Assembly: GCA_907163075.1 (NCBI GenBank)
Contig: CAJQTY010000001.1
Location: 3,162,001-3,226,000 of the forward strand
Direction of reading: 5' to 3'
From: an uncultured Rhodocyclaceae bacterium
Lineage (GTDB): Bacteria > Pseudomonadota > Gammaproteobacteria > Burkholderiales > Rhodocyclaceae
DNA: 64,000 bases
Shown: positions 40,319 through 46,715 of the stretch, one piece after another
How the letters are laid out: every line of letters starts with the position of its first letter
How positions within the stretch are numbered: position 1 is the stretch's first letter
Notes under the pieces: model-generated
The model's database searches: none
Told to the model about the DNA's origin: nothing
Seen by the model: the letters and a program-made list of their open reading frames with translations, nothing else
Translations under genes and position numbers: made by a program

Positions 40319-41320
40319 TTGCTGTCCAAAGAGACCACGCCCAGCGTGATAGTGAATTATCTCGACCAGTACGTGATTGGTCAGGACGATGCCAAGAAAA
40401 TACTGGCGGTTGCCGTCTATTCGCACTATCGGAAGATTTCGACCTTCCGGCAGGGCGATGGAGCGATTGCCAAGAGCAACGTCCTGCTCATCGGCTCGTC
40501 CGGAACGGGAAAGACGCTGCTTTGCGAAACCCTCTCGAGAATGCTGGCGGTGCCCTTCGTCACGGCGGATGCGACTTCGCTGGCGCAGACCAAGTATGTC
40601 AACGAAGAGATCGAAGCGGTTCTGCAGCGCCTCGTCGACAAGGCCGACGCTGATGTCGAAAAGGCCCGGTTCGGCATTGTTTTCATCGATGAGATCGACA
40701 AGCTGAAAGCCTCGAAAGCCGAGGCGCGGGTGATTTCCGGCGAGAGCGTGCAGCATGCGCTGCTCAAGATCATGGAAGGCGCGCCGGTCAAGCTCAAGAG
40801 CGGCCAGTACATCGATACGGGCAATATCCTGTTTATCTGCGGTGGCGCCTTTGTCGGGCTCGACAACATCATGGCCAAGACGCACGGCTTTGGCTTCATC
40901 TCGACTTCCGAGGGCGACAACCAGAACATCCTGGAACGGCTCAACAAGCGGGTGAAACCGACGGATCTCTTCGAGTTTGGCCTGATTCCCGAATTTACCG
41001 GCCGCCTGCCGATCATCGCCAAGTTTCAGGACCTGAGCAGGGACATGCTCGTCAGGATCATGAGCGTGCCGAAGAACTCGATTTACCGGCAGTTCATCGA
41101 AATCTTCAGGGCCGAAGGCGTTGAACTGCGCATCAGCCCGAAAGTATTCGAGCAGATTTCCGAGATCGCTATCGAATACAAGACCGGTGCCCGCAGCCTG
41201 CGCGGAATTTTTGAGGAACTGATTACGCCCATCCTCTATGTCGTGCCGGATAACCCGGACATCTTCCGGGTCGAAATCACCTCGCTCTTTGAAGACCCCT
41301 GCCTGCTCAGGCGGACATAG
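40319..41320 (+). CDS. ClpX-like AAA+ unfoldase lacking the zinc-binding domain
   Basis: A 333-residue AAA+ ATPase. The TTG at 40319 is the likely start, with GAGGGG six bases upstream. It opens directly at the AAA+ module (NYLDQYVIGQDDAKKILAVA), so the N-terminal zinc domain of ClpX is missing. Walker A is GSSGTGKT, Walker B FIDEID, the arginine region LIPEFTGRLP and sensor 2 GARSLRGIFEE are kept. The pore loop reads KYVN instead of GYVG, and the ClpP-docking IGF loop is replaced by HGFGF. It probably remodels proteins without ClpP, perhaps together with the J-domain neighbour. Confidence 0.88.
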   Translation: MLSKETTPSVIVNYLDQYVIGQDDAKKILAVAVYSHYRKISTFRQGDGAIAKSNVLLIGSSGTGKTLLCETLSRMLAVPFVTADATSLAQTKYVNEEIEAVLQRLVDKADADVEKARFGIVFIDEIDKLKASKAEARVISGESVQHALLKIMEGAPVKLKSGQYIDTGNILFICGGAFVGLDNIMAKTHGFGFISTSEGDNQNILERLNKRVKPTDLFEFGLIPEFTGRLPIIAKFQDLSRDMLVRIMSVPKNSIYRQFIEIFRAEGVELRISPKVFEQISEIAIEYKTGARSLRGIFEELITPILYVVPDNPDIFRVEITSLFEDPCLLRRT

Positions 41321-41346
41321 GCCTGCCCGCCGCGCCGCGAGAAAAC

Positions 41347-41790
41347 TCAGCGGTATACCAACACCGGAATTTTCGTGTGGGTCAGCACCTTGTGCGTTTC
41401 ACTGCCCAGCAACAGGGCACTGAGTCCGCGCCGGCCGTGCGAGGACATGAAAATCAGATCGCAGCCGCTCGTCGTCGCGGCCTCAATGATGGCCTCGTAC
41501 GGAATATCGCTGGTAAAGGTCAGTTTCGTGCAACTTACTCCGGCTTCCTCGCAGAGCTTTCCGACAAAGCCGAGAACGTCCTGCGCCTGTTGTTCGGCAA
41601 GTTCGGCAAACTGCTCCGGGGTCGTCGAGTCAATCAGCGCCCCTTCGCCGTAATAAGTCACCGGAAACTCCGGCTTGGCGTAGAAGGCGGTAATGTGCGC
41701 ACCGGCTTCTTTGGCGAAAGTCACCGCACGGCGTACCGTGTCCTGGGAGAATTGAGAACCATCAGTAGGAACAAGAATGTGTTTGAACAT
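41347..41790 (-). CDS. Universal stress protein (UspA family)
   Basis: A 147-residue single-domain protein. The start HILVPTDGSQFSQDTVRRAV and the nucleotide-binding end MSSHGRRGLSALLLGSETHK are the family signatures (G-x2-G-x9-G(S/T)). It probably binds ATP and acts in stress or hypoxia responses. It is divergent from the hemerythrin gene and shares its promoter region, so it may respond to the same FNR-type signal. Confidence 0.93.
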   Translation of the reverse strand: MFKHILVPTDGSQFSQDTVRRAVTFAKEAGAHITAFYAKPEFPVTYYGEGALIDSTTPEQFAELAEQQAQDVLGFVGKLCEEAGVSCTKLTFTSDIPYEAIIEAATTSGCDLIFMSSHGRRGLSALLLGSETHKVLTHTKIPVLVYR

Positions 41791-41921
41791 GATGACTCCT
41801 TCGTTATTGTCGGTACTTCCAATATAGACGTAAAACCGCTGCGCGGGACAATCGAATCGGGAGATTTTCCGTTGGGCGCGGCGACGGGGCGGCTGATGCG
41901 GTATCCTTGTTTCATTCGCTT

Positions 41922-41935
41922 TTGATTTTAGTCAA
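41922..41935. promoter_or_regulatory. FNR/Dnr-type binding site upstream of the hemerythrin cluster
   Basis: TTGAT-TTTA-GTCAA differs from the FNR consensus TTGAT-N4-ATCAA at one position. It lies 57 bases before the hemerythrin ATG, suitable for activation at about -41 of a start near 41,970. The site would make the cluster respond to low oxygen or nitric oxide. Confidence 0.7.
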
Positions 41936-41991
41936 TACGCGGCAAGCACGGTTGCCGGAAAATTTGCCGGCATGTCCAAAGGAGGCGACAT

Positions 41992-42450
41992 ATGGAAAGC
42001 ATCCGGGAGTTGATGTCCGATGACCATCGGCTGTGCGACAGCCACTTCGCGGCCGTCGAAAAGGCCGTTGCCAATGGCGCATGGGACAAGGCCGGCGAGG
42101 AATTCTCCCGTTTCAAGGAGGCGGTTTGGAGGCATCTGGACGCCGAGGAGTCGATCCTGTTTCCCGCCTTCGAGGCACGCACTGGTATGAGCATGGGGCC
42201 GACCCGGGTGATGCGTGGCGAGCATGCGCAGATGCGCGAACTGATCGAGGCGGCCGAAACCGCACTGGCGGCCAGGGATGCCGATGAATACTCGGGCAAC
42301 GCCGAAACCTTCCTGATCATGGCTCAGCAGCACAACATGAAGGAAGAGAACATCCTCTATCCGATGTGCGACCAGCAACTGATGTTTCAGCTTGAAGCGC
42401 TGGTGCCGCAACTGAAGAGCGCGATCAACTTCAAGGAGCGCACGAAATGA
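41992..42450 (+). CDS. Hemerythrin-like protein
   Basis: A 152-residue four-helix-bundle protein of the hemerythrin HHE class with histidines and glutamates placed for a di-iron site: DDHRLCDSHFAAVEKAV, FKEAVWRHLDAEESILFPAF, MRGEHAQMRELIEAAE and MAQQHNMKEENILYPM. Such proteins bind oxygen or nitric oxide or help Fe-S repair. It overlaps the DUF2249 gene by 4 bases and follows an FNR-type site. Confidence 0.9.
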   Translation: MESIRELMSDDHRLCDSHFAAVEKAVANGAWDKAGEEFSRFKEAVWRHLDAEESILFPAFEARTGMSMGPTRVMRGEHAQMRELIEAAETALAARDADEYSGNAETFLIMAQQHNMKEENILYPMCDQQLMFQLEALVPQLKSAINFKERTK

Positions 42451-42683
42451 CCCGACCGACGGCGGACAGAGTGATCGATGGGCGCGACATGGAGCCGCCG
42501 GAGCCTTTCGTGAACACCATGGAGGCGCTCGACTCGATCGGTCCCGGTGAACGGCTTCTGCTCCTTATCGGTCGCGAACCCCTACCGCTTTATCGGGCGC
42601 TCGAACTCAACGGCTTTGCCTGGGAGACCGGACGATCTGCGGACGGCAGCTTCGAAGTATCGATCTGGCGCAAGCAACCCTAG
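42447..42683 (+). CDS. DUF2249-domain protein
   Basis: A 78-residue protein of the small TusA-like DUF2249 fold: RVIDGRDMEPPEPFVNTMEA, then the LLLIGREPLPLYRALELNGF core. DUF2249 proteins commonly accompany hemerythrin-like genes in denitrifiers. Its start overlaps the hemerythrin stop (ATGA), so it is co-translated. Confidence 0.85.
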   Translation: MTRPTADRVIDGRDMEPPEPFVNTMEALDSIGPGERLLLLIGREPLPLYRALELNGFAWETGRSADGSFEVSIWRKQP

Positions 42684-42766
42684 TCGTCCGTCATGGTGGA
42701 ACACGTTGATAACCGGTCATTCCGGCGAAAGCCGGAAGCCGACCGAAGGGAGTGCAAAGCCATTAT

Positions 42767-43885
42767 TGATCCGGCCAGATGAAGTTTGAAGTTTCAAGCG
42801 GCATATTTGACCCGTGGATCCTGGAAGAAGCTTTTGACCCGCTCGGGTGATTGTTCGAGTTTGACCATGTGTTCTGTGGCAGCGAGTTTCAGTTTTGCCT
42901 TGGTACGCACCGGCACCTTGGTGCCGATAGCATGCTTGAGGTCGGCGTTAAGGCGTTCTTCTGGATTCAGTTCCGGGCTGTAACTGGGCAGATAGAAGAG
43001 TTCGATTTTGTCCTGATGTTCAGCGGCCCATGCCTTGACCGGTTTGCTGTGATGGACTCGCAGGTTGTCGAGAATCAGAAACACCTTCTTGCCGGCATCC
43101 TTGATCAGGGCTTCAAGGAACTCAATCAATTTGTCGGAATTGAAGGCCTCATCAATGATCATCCAGCGTGTCTTTCCCTGGTTTGTCACCGTGGCAATCA
43201 TCGACAACTTCTGCCGGGTACCCCCCACGGTGAAGGTTACCGGGGTCTTGCCAGCCGGTGCGTAGCAACGACCGCGCACATCGGTATTGACCAAAGCAGT
43301 CTCATCGCCCCAGTGAATCTCGCCACCCTCTGCCTTGGCACGTTTCTCAATCTCGGGGTATTGCTCATCAAGCCAAGCCTGTACGGCTTCCGGTCGCTGC
43401 TCGTAAGCCTTTTTGATCGGCTTCTGTGGGGTGAAACCCCAGCGCGACAGATAGTTGCCGACACCGCGTACCGATAGCTTGATGCCGTACTCCCGTTCGA
43501 TCAGTTGCATCACTGCCGCCCGGTTCCACAGCGCAAATTCCATCTTCAGTTGCTCTGGGCGCTTATCGCAAATGATTTTTCGGATCGTCTGCTCTTGCTC
43601 TTCGGTCAATGTTCGCCCTTGGCCAGCGCGCTTGCCGCGCGTGGCTGGTCTGATGGCAGCAAGGCCTCCTTCTTCATAGCGATCAATGGCAGCACGAACT
43701 GTCGGATACGAAAGCCCACAGAGTTCGACGATTTGCATTACGCCGTAACCTTTGCGATGTAACCGCACGACTTGCTTCCGCCGTTCATGCAGTTGCTCAA
43801 GTGTTGAATATCTTGCGTCGTCTTTTTCCATTCATCCAACATGGGGATCGATCCGAATATTTCAAGCATTATCGTGCCGAGTCAA
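42767..43885. mobile_element. IS630-family insertion sequence, complete
   Basis: The element is 1,119 bp long and flanked by TA on both sides (42765-42766 and 43886-43887), the target duplication of this family. Terminal inverted repeats begin TTGATCCGGCCAGATGAAG (left) and TTGACTCGGCACGATAATG (right, reverse strand), imperfect over about 26 bases. One transposase gene fills it. Confidence 0.88.
42794..43831 (-). CDS. IS630-family transposase
   Basis: A 345-residue single-frame transposase. The N-terminal HTH (LHRKGYGVMQIVELCGLSYP, TVRAAIDRY) is followed by a winged region and the DDE domain: the first Asp in IHWGDETALVNTDVRG, the second in FLILDNLRVHH, and the glutamate in YSPELNPEERLNADLK. 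All three acidic positions are intact, so the copy may be active. Confidence 0.93.
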   Translation of the reverse strand: MEKDDARYSTLEQLHERRKQVVRLHRKGYGVMQIVELCGLSYPTVRAAIDRYEEGGLAAIRPATRGKRAGQGRTLTEEQEQTIRKIICDKRPEQLKMEFALWNRAAVMQLIEREYGIKLSVRGVGNYLSRWGFTPQKPIKKAYEQRPEAVQAWLDEQYPEIEKRAKAEGGEIHWGDETALVNTDVRGRCYAPAGKTPVTFTVGGTRQKLSMIATVTNQGKTRWMIIDEAFNSDKLIEFLEALIKDAGKKVFLILDNLRVHHSKPVKAWAAEHQDKIELFYLPSYSPELNPEERLNADLKHAIGTKVPVRTKAKLKLAATEHMVKLEQSPERVKSFFQDPRVKYAA

Positions 43886-43990
43886 TAGTGCACCACTGGC
43901 TCTGCACTCCCTTCGGTCGGCTTCCGGGTCAAGCCCGAAATGACGATTTTTAGTCTATTTGTTTTCAACATGACTGACTACTAGCGCAGC

Positions 43991-45304
43991 ATGCAGGCAC
44001 TTCTCTCGTATGATCAGTCGCCGCCGATCGCCGCGCCATTTCGCTTCTTCCTGACTGTTCCGTGCTTCGGCATCCTCGCCGGCGCGCTGCTGCTGTGGAG
44101 CGGGCCGGGGATCTTCGATTCGCGCTGGACACCTGCCGCACTGGCCTTGACCCACCTGATCAGTGCTGGCTTCATGCTGCAGGCCATGCTCGGCGCCATG
44201 ATCCAGATTCTGCCGGTAATTGTCGGCGCCAACATGCTCCGGCCACTACGCGTGGCGGCCATCGTCCATGCCGCGATCAGCCTTGGCGCACTGTTCCTGG
44301 TCGCTGCCTTCCTCAGTTTCTCGCCGGCCCTGTTCAAACTCGCGGCGACGTTTCTTGGCCTCGGCGTCGCCGTTTTTGTCGGCTTGGCGGCGCACGCGCT
44401 GCACGGCATCGCGTCGACGAATTCAAGCTCGCAAGGACTCAAGCTGGCGCTTGTCGGCCTGACGGTGACGGTCGGCCTGGGCGTGCTGCTTACGGTGTCG
44501 CTCGGCTGGTCGTTCAATCTGCCACTCATACTGTTAGCCGAGATTCATCTGGGCTGGGGATTCGTGGCGTGGGGTACGGTTTTGCTGGCGGCCGTCGGCT
44601 ATGTGGTGGTGCCGATGTTTCAGCTCACGCCGGCTTACCCGGACTGGTTCGGGCGACGATTCGCGGCACTCGCGCTGGCCGTGGTGAGCCTGTGGACGCT
44701 CGCCGAATTTGGCGAAATGAAGTTCGTGGCGCCCGTGCTCGGTGCCGCCGTCGTGGCGCTTGCCGCGCTGTTTGCCGTGGTCACGCTGAACATCCAGCGG
44801 CGCAGCAAACGCGCCCGATTCGACGCCAGCCAGCATTATTGGCGGGTGGCCATGCTCAGCGCACTCGCCGCGTGCGCCGTGTGGCTGCTGGCGAGAACCG
44901 TCCCGGCTGTCGGCGAGTGGCAGGGATGGCCGCTGTTGTGCGGCGTGCTGGTTCTTTTCGGCGGCTTCATGTCGGTCATCGTCGGCATGCTGTACAAGAT
45001 CGTTCCCTTCCTGATCTGGTTGCATTTACAGAACCAGGGGCAGGGGCGGGTGATGGCGCCAAACATGAAAAAAGTGATTGCCGAACGAGAAATGGATCGT
45101 CAGATGCTGGCGCACTTCTCCGCCCTGGCACTGCTGCAGCTCGCCGTATTCTGGCCGCCGCTGTTCGTCTATCCGGCCGGACTGGCGCTGCTGGTGGCCA
45201 ATGGGTGGCTGTTGCGCAACCTGCTGTCGGCGCTGTCGCTCTATCGTGAACACCAGCGAAAGATCGAGTCGGTGACCCGCGGGCAGCCGCCGTCCGGGCA
45301 ATGA
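43991..45304 (+). CDS. NnrS/heme-copper-oxidase-like membrane protein
   Basis: A 437-residue protein with about twelve hydrophobic helices. Histidines placed in helices (LALTHLISAGFMLQ, IVHAAISLG, LLAEIHLGWGFVAWG) suggest heme binding, as in NnrS-like and cbb3-subunit-I-like proteins seen with nitric oxide metabolism. It was probably contiguous with the hemerythrin-DUF2249 pair before the IS630 insertion. The family assignment is approximate. Confidence 0.7.
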   Translation: MQALLSYDQSPPIAAPFRFFLTVPCFGILAGALLLWSGPGIFDSRWTPAALALTHLISAGFMLQAMLGAMIQILPVIVGANMLRPLRVAAIVHAAISLGALFLVAAFLSFSPALFKLAATFLGLGVAVFVGLAAHALHGIASTNSSSQGLKLALVGLTVTVGLGVLLTVSLGWSFNLPLILLAEIHLGWGFVAWGTVLLAAVGYVVVPMFQLTPAYPDWFGRRFAALALAVVSLWTLAEFGEMKFVAPVLGAAVVALAALFAVVTLNIQRRSKRARFDASQHYWRVAMLSALAACAVWLLARTVPAVGEWQGWPLLCGVLVLFGGFMSVIVGMLYKIVPFLIWLHLQNQGQGRVMAPNMKKVIAEREMDRQMLAHFSALALLQLAVFWPPLFVYPAGLALLVANGWLLRNLLSALSLYREHQRKIESVTRGQPPSGQ

Positions 45305-45687
45305 TCTATCTCGCGCTTAAACATTTGCATGTCACCTGTGTCGTCCTCAGCGGTGCCGGCTTTTTCCTGCGCGGGCTGTGGATGCTGTTCGATTCGCCCC
45401 GGCTGGCGGAGCGCTGGGTCCGGGTGGTGCCGCATGTCGTCGATACCGCGCTGCTTGCGAGCGCCATCGCCATGGCCGTGCTCAGCGGACAGTATCCGCT
45501 CGTGCAGGCGTGGCTGACGGCCAAGCTGAGCGGGCTGCTGGCCTATATCCTGTGCGGTACGATGGCGCTCAAGCGCGGCAGAAGCAAGGCCGTGCGCGCC
45601 GTCTTCCTGGTACTCGCCGTGCTGGCTTACGTCTACATCGTTTCGGTGGCGCTGGCGCGTCATCCGCTCGGTGTTTTTTCCGGGTGA
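45301..45687 (+). CDS. SirB2-family membrane protein
   Basis: A 128-residue protein with four membrane helices and the SirB2 start LALKHLHVTCVVLSGAGFFL. Function is not established. Its ATG overlaps the stop of the previous gene (ATGA), so it belongs to the same cluster. Confidence 0.82.
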   Translation: MIYLALKHLHVTCVVLSGAGFFLRGLWMLFDSPRLAERWVRVVPHVVDTALLASAIAMAVLSGQYPLVQAWLTAKLSGLLAYILCGTMALKRGRSKAVRAVFLVLAVLAYVYIVSVALARHPLGVFSG

Positions 45688-46094
45688 GGCAGCTTGGTGC
45701 TCGTCAGCTGGCCTGGTTTGAACGGGCATCCGGATTCTCCGGCGGACGCGAGTTCAATCTTCCAGGTTGCCAACCGCTTGGGTGGGGGGTGCAACCGACC
45801 CTCAACTGCCTGATGATGTTTGCAAGGGCTTTGGCGGCTTTATGATCATCAAGCTGCCATTCGAAACCTTGGCCTGGCGGTCGCCTCATCGTCACTTTGC
45901 CGCCGTTCGAACATCTCCAACAGAAGCAGAAGCCATGAACTGCAACGGTTGCTTGTCAAAATGACTACTCACTTCTAAAGACAGGCCTTCAATGGACTCA
46001 CTCACCGGCTCCGCATAGCAGCGTCGAGTGAGACGCCCAGTCTTCACTTCTCTCCACTCGCTCTGCCGCGCTACAGACGTATGTCACCCAAAGT
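45688..46094. other. Non-coding stretch without recognised features
   Basis: About 400 bases with no convincing gene; several short open frames lack ribosome binding sites and recognisable sequence. No tRNA-like or repeat structure was seen. It may contain decayed gene remnants. Confidence 0.5.
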
Positions 46095-46400
46095 TTAGCG
46101 CCGAACGCCCACGCGGTTAGCTCCCCCGTTCCGGTTGGTTGCACTAACACCTGCCGCGCCAACATTTCCAGCAGCTCCGGGTTGGTTGATGCCGGGGTCA
46201 ACCATGCCCACCCCTGGTGCGCCTACGCCAACGCCGGGAGCAACCCCCACACCCGGAGCACCGACACCGGGCGCTGCTACTGGGCGCGCGACACATCCTT
46301 TCGGTACGCCCACGGTCTTGCAATAAACGACGGCGCTCGCGGGTATGGCGGCGAAACCTAGGCCCAAAGCCAGCACTGAAGTTACAAATAGACGGTTCAT
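46095..46400 (-). CDS. Small exported Gly/Val/Pro-repeat protein
   Basis: A 101-residue protein with a signal peptide (VTSVLALGLGFAAIPASA, cleavage near 23), a short Cys-containing segment (VVYCKTVGVPKGCVARP) and then low-complexity repeats of the type APGVG-VAPGVG-VGAPGVG. Its composition suggests a secreted, disordered or surface protein. No family recognised. Confidence 0.75.
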   Translation of the reverse strand: MNRLFVTSVLALGLGFAAIPASAVVYCKTVGVPKGCVARPVAAPGVGAPGVGVAPGVGVGAPGVGMVDPGINQPGAAGNVGAAGVSATNRNGGANRVGVRR

Positions 46401-46715
46401 GATTCACTCCCACAACATCAAATAAATGCCAAAAGCGGCACTTCAAGATACGGATTCAAAGTTTACTCCTACGACGCCGATGGTTTGGGCAAATGTCCTT
46501 AGCGGCCTCACCTGTCCCAGAATGTGTCAAAACGCAAAATCAGCTTTAAAATGCAGGACAAACCGAGCCTTCAAGAGTTCAAAATAGGGCCTCTTAGTCT
46601 TGAAGGACTCGGCCCTAGCCTCTGTCCTTCTTCTTGTTGCCGGTTAGTTGCACTAATTCATGCCGCCAGACCCAAATGTTGATTTTATGGATAACGGGCT
46701 GTCTGGGCCAGGCTC
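46401..46715. other. Intergenic stretch with a decayed duplicate of the preceding gene end
   Basis: The only feature seen is the segment ccggttagttgcactaattc at 46,639-46,658, which closely resembles ccggttggttgcactaacac at 46,132-46,151 inside the Gly/Val/Pro-repeat gene. It may be the remnant of a second copy. No gene is otherwise supported. Confidence 0.35.

Larger units (their letters stand above)
42719..43945. repeat. Dispersed inverted repeat split by the IS630 element
   Basis: The left half runs cattccggcgaaagccgga, agccgaccgaagggagtgca to about 42,766; the right half runs from about 43,886 through tgcactcccttcggtcggct to cccgaaatgacg. Rejoined, the halves form one long inverted repeat matching the family at 28,390-28,566. 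The insertion point is almost exactly at its centre. Confidence 0.8.

Noticed and set aside
45704-45895. 63-residue minus-strand open frame after the SirB2 gene
   Set aside because: No start signal or family; could be a fragment of a lost gene, but the evidence is insufficient.
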